Part shown: positions 45,103 through 54,547 of the stretch, piece after piece
Numbering within the stretch: the stretch's first letter is position 1
Layout: every line of letters starts with the position of its first letter
The notes under the pieces: generated by a model
Seen by the model: the letters and a program-made list of their open reading frames with translations, nothing else
What the model was told of the DNA's origin: nothing
The model's database searches: none
Assembly (NCBI GenBank): GCA_963846585.1
Contig: CAWJWO010000010.1
Span: forward strand, 1 to 64,000
Length of the DNA stretch: 64,000 nucleotides
Source of the DNA: JAAUTT01 sp963846585
GTDB taxonomy: Bacteria; Bacteroidota; Bacteroidia; Bacteroidales; JAAUTT01
Reading direction: 5' to 3'
Translations under genes and position numbers: made by a program

Positions 45103-46021
45103 CGGGTTACCTTCCTTTTTACTTAAAAACGAAATTCGTTTAACAAAGCCCCACGTTAAGAAAAAGCATTCATTATCATTTATTGACCTTACTATCAAGT
45201 CAATTGCCAACATAATAAAAATCGTTTATATCCAAAGTGATACAGCAGGCAGAAAAGGATTTTTACAACAATTGGATGCCCGGGTAAAGGCTATTTTTTT
45301 ATTTTTCTTTATCATAATAATCAGTTTGAACAGGCAGGTTTCATCACAGCTTTTAATTACAGCTTTCTTTTTTGTTTTGCTCGTCTTTTCAAACATAAAC
45401 CTTGTTTTTGTCTATACAAAGGTGTTTGTTTTAAGTTTCTTTTTTGGATTTTTAATAATCGCTCCGGCAGCTTTAAATATTGTTAATAATGGTGAAATTA
45501 TTGCAAAAATATTTCAATTTAAAAACAGCCATTCGTTTTGGATTTATCATGTTCCGGCAGTTATTGGCATCACAAAGGAGGGATTTTGGGCAGTTCTGAG
45601 GTTTTATTTTAAAGTAGCCAATTCATTAACATTAACCCTCTTAATTATTTATACAACCCCATTTAATGATATTATAAAGTCGTTGAAAATATTCCGCATC
45701 CCAAATATGTTGTTATTAGTGTTAACCCTGACCTACAAATTTATATTTATTCTATCACAAACTACTGAGGAAACCTATTTTGCCATGAAATCGAGGTGGT
45801 GGATAAACACCGGAGAATCTCATGCCAACCGGATAATTGCAGGCAGAATTACCCACATTTTTCGTAAATCGTGGATTAAATATGAAGAAATATATAGGGC
45901 TATGTTGGCAAGAGGATATACAGGTACTGTCAGCGTTATTTATACAGGAAAAATAAAATGGCAGGACTTAACTTTTATGTTTTTTTTTCTTAGCATAGGT
46001 GTTCTATGCTATTTTATATAA
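45095..46021 (+). CDS. cbiQ: ECF transporter T component CbiQ
   Basis: 308 residues, about five or six membrane helices. The family features LDARVKAIFLFFF and the coupling motif ARGYTG (in YRAMLARGYTGTV) are present. It couples the ATPase CbiO to CbiM. The start at 45095 overlaps the previous gene; the N-terminal 40 residues are an unusual basic extension before the conserved part. Confidence 0.87.
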   Translation: MNNGLPSFLLKNEIRLTKPHVKKKHSLSFIDLTIKSIANIIKIVYIQSDTAGRKGFLQQLDARVKAIFLFFFIIIISLNRQVSSQLLITAFFFVLLVFSNINLVFVYTKVFVLSFFFGFLIIAPAALNIVNNGEIIAKIFQFKNSHSFWIYHVPAVIGITKEGFWAVLRFYFKVANSLTLTLLIIYTTPFNDIIKSLKIFRIPNMLLLVLTLTYKFIFILSQTTEETYFAMKSRWWINTGESHANRIIAGRITHIFRKSWIKYEEIYRAMLARGYTGTVSVIYTGKIKWQDLTFMFFFLSIGVLCYFI

Positions 46022-46025
46022 ACGT

Positions 46026-46838
46026 ATGGAAGATATTATTAAGTTTGAAAATATTAACTATAGTTATATTCATAGACATTGCGCTCTTTGTGATGTCAAT
46101 TTTACAGTGAAGCAGGGAGAAATTTTATCAATTATCGGGTCAAACGGTTCAGGTAAATCAACCTTGTTACATCTCATGAGTGGCCTTTTGTTTCCCGATA
46201 GTGGCAAAATATATTTCAAGGGAGATTCTATCACAGAAGATTCCCTGAAAAAACAATCCTTTAACAGCTATTTTAGAGAAAGTATCGGCTACGTGTTTCA
46301 GAATTCTGATAATCAATTGTTTTGTCCAACAGTACTGGATGAGTTGATTTTTGCACCTTTACAAATGGGTATTCGTAACGATATGGCTTTTGAACGGGCC
46401 GAATCTGTCATGAAAATGTTAAACATTGAAAATCTAAGTGATCGACCTACATACATGCTTTCAGGAGGTGAAAAAAAAAGAGTCGCCATTGGGTCTATAC
46501 TTACAATTAATCCGGAGGTATTATTGTTTGATGAGCCAGTTAGCGGGCTCGATCCGAAAAACCGGGCATTTTTAATTGAACTTATTTTTCAATTGAACGA
46601 AACCGGTAAAACGATTATTATCACAACTCATCACCTCGAACTGGTTGACCATTTTCAGTCGCGTGTCGCCGTGCTTTCCGAGCAACATCATATTGAAAAA
46701 ATCGGTAATGCTGAGGAAATTCTAACCAATACAGATTTGCTAATCAAAACAAACCTTATACACGAACAATTGCACCGTCATGGTAATATAAGCCATAAGC
46801 ACCTGCCTGCCAATTTTTTATTTCATAAGCATGAATGA
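46026..46838 (+). CDS. cbiO: ECF transporter ATPase CbiO
   Basis: 270 residues from the ATG at 46026, 5 bp after the cbiQ stop (an earlier ATG at 45999 lies in cbiQ). Walker A GSNGSGKST, Q-loop FQNSDNQLF typical of ECF ATPases, signature MLSGGEKKRVAIGS, Walker B VLLFDEPVSGLD, and switch TTHH. The C-terminus is rich in histidine (HEQLHRHGNISHKH, FHKHE), in keeping with a nickel role. Last gene of the lar-cbi cluster. Confidence 0.9.
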   Translation: MEDIIKFENINYSYIHRHCALCDVNFTVKQGEILSIIGSNGSGKSTLLHLMSGLLFPDSGKIYFKGDSITEDSLKKQSFNSYFRESIGYVFQNSDNQLFCPTVLDELIFAPLQMGIRNDMAFERAESVMKMLNIENLSDRPTYMLSGGEKKRVAIGSILTINPEVLLFDEPVSGLDPKNRAFLIELIFQLNETGKTIIITTHHLELVDHFQSRVAVLSEQHHIEKIGNAEEILTNTDLLIKTNLIHEQLHRHGNISHKHLPANFLFHKHE

Positions 46839-46975
46839 TTTTGTAGTTAATTAACCTTAGTTTGATTTAAATAATCAGATTTTTATACTGTAATTTATTT
46901 AACCCCAACCCCTTAAAAAGCATAGCCGTCAGGTTAACGCTTGTAAAATGCTTATATACAATTATAATACTTTAT

Positions 46976-47120
46976 TTGAGATTTCTCGCTTCGCTCGAAA
47001 TGACTGTCGTTATTGGTCAGAGAGCGGGAGGTGAAGAGAGTGCGGGTTTGCCGCACTCTCTTCACCTCCCGCAACGCCAGAATTCTGCTGGTCGTCATTC
47101 CGACCGCAGGGAGGAATCTC
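46976..47120. repeat. REP-like palindrome of copy B
   Basis: Same structure as 12827-12971: 22-bp inner arms around a 5-nt loop and imperfect outer arms. The inner loop differs from copy A (CAAAC instead of CTTTG on the gene strand) while the arms are identical. Confidence 0.85.
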
Positions 47121-47498
47121 TTTAATTGGTTGTAATTCATTGACTATGTCCGAAACATGTTGAGAAAATGATTTATTATTCCGAACAAAGCCACGCTCTG
47201 TTGCCAGCACTTTCCATTCGGGGTTCTTTTTGTTTATATTGAGTTTTCTCGCGTCGCTCGAAATAAACTTTTGACGGTTCCACTTTTTTAATTCTTTTTC
47301 TCTTTGTATTGCCAAATCAAAATATTGAAATTCTTCGTGATAAATACAGTATTCAATATTGTACTTATCTGTAAAAGTGTCATTTATCAAATGATTTTTA
47401 TGCTCATGTATTCTTCTGCATAAATTGTTTGTAACCCCAATATATAAAGTTGTTTTGTTCTTATTGGTCATAATATATACAAATCCAGTCGTTGACAT
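47010..47498 (-). CDS. GIY-YIG endonuclease-like protein, copy B
   Basis: 162 residues, intact, differing from copy A at seven to eight positions (for example NKTT for NKTN, IYHEE for IYYEE, FDLAIQ for FELAIQ). The GIY-YIG core with VYIMTN and LYIGVTNNLCRRIHEH is unchanged. The C-terminal part is again repeat-encoded. Promoter-like upstream DNA is the same as in copy A. Confidence 0.8.
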   Translation of the reverse strand: MSTTGFVYIMTNKNKTTLYIGVTNNLCRRIHEHKNHLINDTFTDKYNIEYCIYHEEFQYFDLAIQREKELKKWNRQKFISSDARKLNINKKNPEWKVLATERGFVRNNKSFSQHVSDIVNELQPIKEIPPCGRNDDQQNSGVAGGEESAANPHSLHLPLSDQ

Positions 47499-47690
47499 AC
47501 GCTCTTAATTACACTAATATTTTATTACATTTACACTAAATATCTATCATTCTGCTCTATATAGACATTAACCTGACGGCTATGCCTTAAAAAGGGGCTA
47601 TAACTTTTATCCAATCAAAGTATTAGTTTACCTGGTAGCATTAGTCGGAATCAATTAATAAAAAATTTGACTTTTTAAATCGAACTTATG

Positions 47691-50036
47691 TTACTTAAAA
47701 TAGTAGCTAAAACTAACTCTTATCAGACGAGGTGCGCCCGGAGTAAAACAAAGGTCTGTATAACCACCGGCAGGTTCGCTTTTAAGCCTTGTTCGCGTTG
47801 CAAATTCGGCTTCGTTCCAGTTTACATTAAAAATATTTTGAACTGTCAATCCAAATTCAAAATTTTTCACCTTGTATTTTGCCACACCATCTATTAAAAA
47901 ATACCCAAGTGCAACTACCGAATTACCGTTATCAGCTGGCCTGTTATCAATGTACCTGTAGCGCAGGCTGCATGATAAGACATTATGCTTAACAGTAAGC
48001 CCTGCAACGCTTGTTAAAGTTGGAGCTAATGGGATATAATTTTTACCATGGACTGAATCAGTAAACCTGCCATGACTATAGTTTAGATCCGCATCAAATA
48101 ACAGAATCCTGCTTATTTGATAACGCACTGACAAATCCGCTCCCAACCTTTGTGTGGGGCCATTAATAATATCTGCTGCAACATCCTGGTCGTAAGTTAA
48201 TTCATTTTGCAAATGCATACCCCATAATACGGCATTTACCAGCATATTGTCAAATGGTTTAAATATACTGCCAATCTCATAACCAAAGGCAGTTGGCAAT
48301 GTGTTCACTCCGGGATTTGCAACAACTGCCCTCGCGTCGTTAGAATGGAAGCCAGAGCCGGCACGAATGAAAAATTGTGTTTCAGGGTTCACGTTATAAT
48401 ACAAACTTAATTTAGGGCTGACTTTGGCAGTAGTTTTTTTACCCGTAGCTGTAGGCAGTATTCCCCAGATTGCCGTATCAGACATGTTAAAGCCAACCAT
48501 TTTTGTATAATCTAAATAGAAAATATCTGCCCTTACGCCTGCATTAATAACAAACCTTTTGCTTAAATTATATGTTTCATCGAGGTAAACTCCGGCATTT
48601 TGTTCATACAAATTACCCATTGTCAACGTATCTAAAATAACCCTTTGCTCCTGTGCCCTCAATGCTAACTGAACTGCATCAATCCTGGCCGATAACCCTA
48701 TTACTGTTTTAAGGGTACTTCCAGCTACATCCTTATTTAATTCAAAGGAACCATTATACCCAAATATATTTCTGCCTTTATCCCGCTGGTTGATACCATC
48801 TCCATGCACAGTATCCAAAAGATAAAATGTAAAATCAGTAAATAAATTCAGCTGGTAATAGGAATAGAAAACCTGGTTTTTCAATATACCACCATTATCA
48901 AAAAATGTTTTTAGTATTGCATTTACATTAGTCCTGTATGTTTGGCCTCCTTCGCCGGGATCGAGTGCCCCAAACCTTGTTATCAATCCTTCCGCAATTG
49001 CCCTTACGGGTATTTGACCCGATCCGTTCCATGTAGAATTAAAGTAAGATCCTTCAAAAGTCAATGTAGTATTTTGGGATAACTGTCCGTAATATTTTCC
49101 GAAAACGCTGAAACGGCTGTAATTTTGAGGATGAATAAAATAGGATGCTTTATTATATGAATATCCGGCCGCCAGATAAGCACTTTCCTTATATTTTGAT
49201 AAAAGATGCCGGCCTTTCCCTAAAAGGTTCAGCATACCCATTACCCTGTAATATCCATAATTGCCATATTCAGCTTTAAAAAGGTTTTCTGTAAAATTTT
49301 TAGTTGTGAAACTGGCAACACCGGCCGTTGCAAAATCGCCGAACATAGTCGTGTAAGTACCTTTATATACATCCAGCTGATCAATAGTCTCGGGTATTAT
49401 GAAATGAGAATCGGCATAACCCTGGCCGTGAGCATGGGAAGGCATGTTAACAGGAATCCCGTCCCAAAAAACAGCAAAGTCAGTTCCATGATCAGCATCA
49501 AACCCTCTCAAAAATATTTGTTCAGCCTTGCCGCCTCCCTGATGTTGTGCAAGAATCAAGCCAGGAACGAGTTTCATTAAATCCTGTGCAGAATTGACAG
49601 GCCGCAACAACAAATCCACACTGCTCAATGAGTTCATTGTTTTCCCTATATCTTTTGATGCTGTGACTGTTACATCAGATATCAATAAAGTTTTTGGATT
49701 CAGTTTTACAGCAACGGATAAGTTTTTTGCATTTTCAATTTTAATTTCTACCGTTATTTTTTTCTGTTCATACCCAATGCAGGAAAATGTAATTTGGTAC
49801 TGGCCTTCAGCAAGATTTGAAAACTTAAAATTTCCCCGTTCATCAGATGCAGTAGTTTTTACTGATTCATTTCTTTCCAGTTGTATGCTTACAAATGGAA
49901 TAGGAGTATTCAGGGAATCAGTTATTACTCCGTTGAGGACGATTGGTTGTGTAAATACAGAAAATGGTATCAAAGAAAAAACAATAGTAATAAGTATTGA
50001 TAAAATTGACGAATTAATTAATCCTTTGCTTTTCAT
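47691..50036 (-). CDS. TonB-dependent outer membrane receptor
   Basis: 781 residues: signal peptide, a carboxypeptidase-like regulatory domain (about 30-115, VLNGVITDSLNTPIPFVSIQL), a plug (about 120-230) and a beta-barrel ending in ...IRVSFSYYFK with the terminal aromatic residue expected for barrel assembly. It imports a substrate by TonB energy. The neighbouring lar-cbi genes make nickel a reasonable guess, but the gene is on the opposite strand and behind a repeat unit, so this is inference. Confidence 0.88.
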   Translation of the reverse strand: MKSKGLINSSILSILITIVFSLIPFSVFTQPIVLNGVITDSLNTPIPFVSIQLERNESVKTTASDERGNFKFSNLAEGQYQITFSCIGYEQKKITVEIKIENAKNLSVAVKLNPKTLLISDVTVTASKDIGKTMNSLSSVDLLLRPVNSAQDLMKLVPGLILAQHQGGGKAEQIFLRGFDADHGTDFAVFWDGIPVNMPSHAHGQGYADSHFIIPETIDQLDVYKGTYTTMFGDFATAGVASFTTKNFTENLFKAEYGNYGYYRVMGMLNLLGKGRHLLSKYKESAYLAAGYSYNKASYFIHPQNYSRFSVFGKYYGQLSQNTTLTFEGSYFNSTWNGSGQIPVRAIAEGLITRFGALDPGEGGQTYRTNVNAILKTFFDNGGILKNQVFYSYYQLNLFTDFTFYLLDTVHGDGINQRDKGRNIFGYNGSFELNKDVAGSTLKTVIGLSARIDAVQLALRAQEQRVILDTLTMGNLYEQNAGVYLDETYNLSKRFVINAGVRADIFYLDYTKMVGFNMSDTAIWGILPTATGKKTTAKVSPKLSLYYNVNPETQFFIRAGSGFHSNDARAVVANPGVNTLPTAFGYEIGSIFKPFDNMLVNAVLWGMHLQNELTYDQDVAADIINGPTQRLGADLSVRYQISRILLFDADLNYSHGRFTDSVHGKNYIPLAPTLTSVAGLTVKHNVLSCSLRYRYIDNRPADNGNSVVALGYFLIDGVAKYKVKNFEFGLTVQNIFNVNWNEAEFATRTRLKSEPAGGYTDLCFTPGAPRLIRVSFSYYFK

Positions 50037-50057
50037 TTAATTTGAATAGGGGCTATA

Positions 50058-50092
50058 TGGGAAAGCCAATTTTTTCGTTACGCCTTTTTATT
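50058..50092 (+). repeat. Truncated half copy of the constant-loop hairpin (copy E)
   Basis: GGGAAAGCCAA, a T-rich bridge and TTCGTTACGCC followed by TTTTTATT align with the minus-strand start of copy C (GGAAAAGCCAACTTCTTCG...). The second half is missing. It lies in the gap between the TonB receptor and the aldo/keto reductase, which are divergent. Confidence 0.55.
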
Positions 50093-50215
50093 AAAAAATA
50101 ATCCATAAATATGGACAAAATATTACGTTTTTAAATTATGTGCTACTATAATGGCAAAAGAATATAAACAAAGTACTTAAATTTATTTAATTTTAATCTT
50201 TAATAAATTAACGAT

Positions 50216-51190
50216 ATGAATAATTTAAATAATTTGCGTTTTATAGGTAAAACTAATTTGAAGGTTACACCAATTGGTCTTGGTTGCTGGCAGTTTAGCA
50301 AACAAAATAACCTTGCCGGGAAATTTTGGCCAACTCTTGAAGATAATGTGATAGAAAAGGTTGTATCCCTCTCCCTTGATGGAGGCGTAAACTTGTTCGA
50401 TACAGCTGAGATATACGGTAACGGGGCATCGGAAAGGGCACTGTCCAAAGCTTTGCAGGCAGCAGGGAAAAAGCCCGGGGAAATCTTTATTGCTACAAAA
50501 TGGTGGCCTATGTTCCATTTTGCTTCAAATATCTCAAAAACAATTGACGAGCGCATAAAAGCCTTGTCTCCTTATCCGATTGACCTTTACCAGGTACATC
50601 AGCCCTGGGGTTTTTCAAATGAAAAAAATGAAATGAAGGCTATGGCTGATCTGCTGGACAGAAAATTGATCAAAAATATCGGAGTAAGTAATTTTTCGGC
50701 ACAACAAATGAAAAATGCCTGGGAAACCCTTGATAAGAAGGGAATTCCACTGGCATCAAACCAGGTAATGTACAACCTGCTGAATCGCAAAATAGAATCA
50801 AACGGAGTATTGGAAATGGCAAAGAAACTGGGTATGACCATCATTGCATATTCACCATTGGCCCAGGGGCTGGTTACCGGCAAATTTCATGATAACCCTG
50901 AATTGCTTAACAATATAGGTTTTAGGAAATACAGATCTCAGTTTAAATCCAAGGGATTGGAGAAAAGCAAACCATTAGTAAAGCTTATAAAGGAACTTGC
51001 ACTCAAATATAATGTAACCCCCTCACAGATAGCCCTCAATTGGCTTATAAATTATCATGGCGATACTATTATTGCAATACCGGGAGCCACAAAGGAAACC
51101 CATGCACAAGAAAATACCGTAGCAATGACGTTCAGGCTTTCTGACGAGGACATGGCACGGCTGGATAAGGAGAGCGCGATATTCTTATAA
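50216..51190 (+). CDS. Aldo/keto reductase
   Basis: 324 residues, NADPH-dependent TIM-barrel oxidoreductase. Residues: the catalytic tyrosine and aspartate in LFDTAEIYGNG, the lysine in ATKWWP, histidine in LYQVHQP, and the C-terminal cofactor site AIPGATKETHAQEN. Substrate unknown. Single gene. Confidence 0.87.
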   Translation: MNNLNNLRFIGKTNLKVTPIGLGCWQFSKQNNLAGKFWPTLEDNVIEKVVSLSLDGGVNLFDTAEIYGNGASERALSKALQAAGKKPGEIFIATKWWPMFHFASNISKTIDERIKALSPYPIDLYQVHQPWGFSNEKNEMKAMADLLDRKLIKNIGVSNFSAQQMKNAWETLDKKGIPLASNQVMYNLLNRKIESNGVLEMAKKLGMTIIAYSPLAQGLVTGKFHDNPELLNNIGFRKYRSQFKSKGLEKSKPLVKLIKELALKYNVTPSQIALNWLINYHGDTIIAIPGATKETHAQENTVAMTFRLSDEDMARLDKESAIFL

Positions 51191-51323
51191 AACCTGCATA
51201 TCCTATTCTATTTTTCTGGGTATTGGAAAAATAGGCGCCTTTATTGATATTTAAAGGTTTCAATAATTAATGAGCAAAAGGCCTTGCTGATTTTTACTTC
51301 CAAGGAATAAATAAAAATTAAGA

Positions 51324-51770
51324 ATGAAATTTTATGACATCATTACCCCAAGGGTTTCAAAGCGAATTTTATTATTTATTGCGGCCATTGCATGGACTGT
51401 TGCAGGAGGAATCTTGTTAACAAGAGGTATCATTATGGCAATGAATAGCCCTAACAATGTTAAATACATCTTGGGCGGCAGTACGATAGGAGGTATATTG
51501 TTTTTTATTTTGTTATTTTCACATATTTCCCGTAAACATACAGATCGTATCCTGAAAATGAAAATTCAAAAACCATATGCATTTTCTTTCTTTAATATCA
51601 GGAGTTATATACTAATGACTATAATGATCTCCGGTGGAATATTACTGCGTCTTTCCGGACTTGTTTCTCAGGCCGTACTATGCATTTTATATATTACGAT
51701 GGGGATACCCCTTTTTCTGTCCGCATTCAGGTTCTATTACACCGGCATATTTTACAACAGGGTTAAATAA
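51324..51770 (+). CDS. Four-helix membrane protein of unknown function
   Basis: 148 residues with hydrophobic helices at about 17-38, 47-66, 92-110 and 118-138. No domain I can name. A run of charged residues (SRKHTDRILKMKIQKPY) separates the two halves. No operon partner. Confidence 0.55.
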   Translation: MKFYDIITPRVSKRILLFIAAIAWTVAGGILLTRGIIMAMNSPNNVKYILGGSTIGGILFFILLFSHISRKHTDRILKMKIQKPYAFSFFNIRSYILMTIMISGGILLRLSGLVSQAVLCILYITMGIPLFLSAFRFYYTGIFYNRVK

Positions 51771-51927
51771 GGATAAATTCCCGGATCAATATAAAAAAGA
51801 GAGTAATTTATTGCCTTATCCAGGAACTCACTTAAAACCATGTTCATCAACCAAAATCGGGTAATAAAGAAATTGAAATAAGCTTCAATCTATTGTCAAT
51901 ATTAACCTAACCAAGGGTCAGAGTTCC

Positions 51928-52914
51928 CTATCCACTAATCTGATTCCATATTACCAATACAAATAACAGCAATAATAAAATGTTTCCCCAATAGGGAGAT
52001 CTTATAAATACAAAATAATTGGCAAATAAATACGAAAGCGGGATTGCTAAAAAATAAATAAGCTCAACCGATGCTTGCGGTAAAAATATATATATTGCCA
52101 AAGTAGTAAAGAATAACCAGAAAAATAAAGTAAATGCTTTACGCTGTAAAATCTTTTTTCCCTGAAAAGATTGAATCAGATACTGACTTGAAATTATTAA
52201 AAGCAAAATTATGTAAATTATCAGTGATATTAAGGAATGTCGAAATTGGAAACTATCATGATTTATTTTAAATGAATTAATGAAACCGTTAAGTACAATA
52301 TGTGTATTATTAACTATTAGAAAATAATAACTGTCAATTAGTATAAAAGGAGTAAATAAACCAAGTACGGTAAAAACCCATTCCCTCCAATTAAAAGGTC
52401 TTAATAAATATATACTTATCCAGATGAAAATAATATAAAAAATCACAAAAGGATAAAAAAGAGCCCCGATGGAAATAAAAAATGAAGCGGTAAAAATTTC
52501 GTAAGAAAGCTTTTCGTTTCTGAAAGATTCAAATAATTTTTCAAGTGCAAGCAATATGAAAAAACCTGCAAAAATTACAGGATTAAGCTTTTGAATATTA
52601 TATACAGATGCAGTAAGTATTACAAAAAAGAAAGCAGGGAGGTAGCTTCGGTTATTTATAAATATAAATCTTGTATTTAGCCTGACCAACAGGAAACCCT
52701 GGATAATTACAATTAATAAAGTCAGAAACGTTCCGGCAAAAGAATTGCCGGGAAGTAGGTGTAATATTATTTGATATAAGGGCATCGGATAATTGCTGAA
52801 GAAAAAAATGTGCCCGGGAGGACTGATTATCGGGTGAAGCCAAAGTAAGACGGCTAACAAAGGAATAAAAAGTAACATTTGTGAACCCGTTGATCTGAAA
52901 AATCGAAGTAGCAT
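51928..52914 (-). CDS. DUF6427-like polytopic membrane protein
   Basis: 328 residues from the ATG at 52914 (MLLRFFRSTGSQMLLF) with about eight helices. The pattern resembles the DUF6427 family that is common and uncharacterised in Bacteroidota. An in-frame ATG at 52962 would add 16 residues encoded by the TAGTGCA array, which I judge not to be native. It is read away from purD. Confidence 0.65.
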   Translation of the reverse strand: MLLRFFRSTGSQMLLFIPLLAVLLWLHPIISPPGHIFFFSNYPMPLYQIILHLLPGNSFAGTFLTLLIVIIQGFLLVRLNTRFIFINNRSYLPAFFFVILTASVYNIQKLNPVIFAGFFILLALEKLFESFRNEKLSYEIFTASFFISIGALFYPFVIFYIIFIWISIYLLRPFNWREWVFTVLGLFTPFILIDSYYFLIVNNTHIVLNGFINSFKINHDSFQFRHSLISLIIYIILLLIISSQYLIQSFQGKKILQRKAFTLFFWLFFTTLAIYIFLPQASVELIYFLAIPLSYLFANYFVFIRSPYWGNILLLLLFVLVIWNQISG

Positions 52915-52917
52915 GGT

Positions 52918-53131
52918 AATAGTGCTTAGTGCATAATAAATAGTGCATAGTGCTAAGTTCATAGAACCACCACCCTAAATTTTGGTTTTTATATAAAAAA
53001 CAATTATCATTATTATATTTAAATTTCTTGAAAGTAATTAATTTATATCACTATAAAATAAGACATTTTGCAACAAACTAAGCACTATGCACTACGCACT
53101 ATATGCACTATGCACTATGCACTATGCACTA
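52918..53131. repeat. Inverted pair of TAGTGCA arrays, one holding the purD stop codon
   Basis: Left array 52918-52960 (TAGTGCTTAGTGCATAATA...) and right array 53077-53131 (ACTAAGCACTATGC..., ATGCACTATGCACTA) are complementary. The TAG stop of purD (minus strand, 53129-53131) is the first unit of the right array. Confidence 0.88.
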
Positions 53132-54400
53132 TAAAAGGTCCAGTCCAATATCATGCCTGAAATATTTTCCTTCAAAATCTATTATTTCAGCATTTTTAGT
53201 TGAAATGGCAATAGTTTCCTGAATGGTGTTACCAAACGAACTCACGGCCAATACTCTTCCACCATTTGTAACCATTTTATCTCCATTTATTTTTGTGCCA
53301 GCATGGAAAATTAAACTATCATGAACATTTTCCAAATGTTTAATTTCTTTACCATTCTCATAGTGACCGGGATAACCACCTGATACCACCATTATGGTAC
53401 CAACTGTGCGGCCATCAACATCAAGTTTAATATTTGAAAGTGTTCCATTAGCAACGGCTAAGAACATTTCGGCTATATCGTTTTTTATTCTTGGAATTAT
53501 TGATTCAGTTTCGGGATCACCCAGGCGGACATTATATTCTATAACCTGCGGTTCGCCTGAAACATTCATTAAACCAATAAATAAAAAACCTTTATAAGGA
53601 ATATTATCTTTTCTTAGGCCCTCGATAGTAGGCTTAATAATACGATCTTCCACTTTTTTCATGAATGAGGCATCAGCAAAAGGCACAGGTGAAACGGAAC
53701 CCATTCCTCCGGTGTTTAAGCCGGTATTTCCTTCACCTGCTCTTTTATAATCCTTTGCTTCCGGAAGAATAACATATGAAGTGCCATCGGTAAGCACAAA
53801 TACAGAAAGTTCAACGCCATTAAGGAATTCTTCAATTACTACTGTAGAACCTGCACTGCCAAATTTTCCAGAAAACATTAAACCAAGCTCCATAACAGCT
53901 TCATCAATATCGGCAGGAATTAATACACCCTTTCCTGCAGCCAGTCCATCAGCTTTCAAAACATATGGCGGTCTGAGAGTATTTAGAAAAACAATTGCCT
54001 CCTTAAGATGGTCTTTATTAAAACTCATATATCTGGCTGTCGGAATCCGGTGACGAAACATAAACTGCTTTGCAAAATACTTACTTCCCTCTAACATAGC
54101 CCCATGTTTAACAGGGCCTATAATTTTAATATTTCGAAGTTCGGTATGTTCAAGAAAATAATCATGAATACCATTAACCAATGGATCTTCGGGGCCAACC
54201 ACAATCATACTTATTTCAGTATTGACAGCGAATTTACCTATATTAACGAAATCAGATGGCTGAAGATCAATATTTGTGGCTATTGATGATGTACCTGCAT
54301 TGCCGGGAGCTATAAAAAGTTTTGTTAATAATTTACTTTGGGCCAGTTTCCAGGCAACTGCATGTTCTCTTCCTCCTGACCCTATTAAAAGAATATTCAT
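53129..54400 (-). CDS. purD: Phosphoribosylamine-glycine ligase
   Basis: 423 residues, second step of purine synthesis. ATP-grasp features: N-terminal MNILLIGSGGREHAVAWKL, PPYVLKADGLAAGKGV, and FADASFMKKVEDRIIKP, GFLFIGLM, RLGDPETE. I chose the ATG at 54400; a TTG 9 bp upstream is also in frame. The stop lies in a TAGTGCA array. Single gene, normal length. Confidence 0.93.
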   Translation of the reverse strand: MNILLIGSGGREHAVAWKLAQSKLLTKLFIAPGNAGTSSIATNIDLQPSDFVNIGKFAVNTEISMIVVGPEDPLVNGIHDYFLEHTELRNIKIIGPVKHGAMLEGSKYFAKQFMFRHRIPTARYMSFNKDHLKEAIVFLNTLRPPYVLKADGLAAGKGVLIPADIDEAVMELGLMFSGKFGSAGSTVVIEEFLNGVELSVFVLTDGTSYVILPEAKDYKRAGEGNTGLNTGGMGSVSPVPFADASFMKKVEDRIIKPTIEGLRKDNIPYKGFLFIGLMNVSGEPQVIEYNVRLGDPETESIIPRIKNDIAEMFLAVANGTLSNIKLDVDGRTVGTIMVVSGGYPGHYENGKEIKHLENVHDSLIFHAGTKINGDKMVTNGGRVLAVSSFGNTIQETIAISTKNAEIIDFEGKYFRHDIGLDLL

Positions 54401-54462
54401 TATTTTCAATCGGTTTATATGTCAAAAATAAACAATAAACTTCATCCCGTAACTTATTATAA

Positions 54463-54478
54463 TGGCATTATTTTTGTT
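54463..54478 (+). promoter_or_regulatory. Weak sigma-54-like site upstream of the DUF3857 gene
   Basis: TGGCATTATTTTTGTT has GG and a G twelve bases apart but T instead of C after it in the -12 part. 70 bp before the ATG at 54548. Weak. Confidence 0.2.
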
Positions 54479-54547
54479 TATTTGTCAACTAATTACTTGA
54501 AAATTATTATTAGTATCACTTAACTAATAAAACTAAAAATCAAAATT

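Larger units (their letters stand above)
46899..47605 (-). mobile_element. 707-bp GIY-YIG repeat unit, copy B (inverted)
   Basis: Same length as copy A at 12342-13048, in opposite orientation 34 kb away. The left and right non-coding arms are identical to those of copy A as far as I compared them. Flanks are unrelated to those of copy A, so the unit boundaries are well defined to within a few bases. It is placed between cbiO and a TonB receptor gene. Confidence 0.8.
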
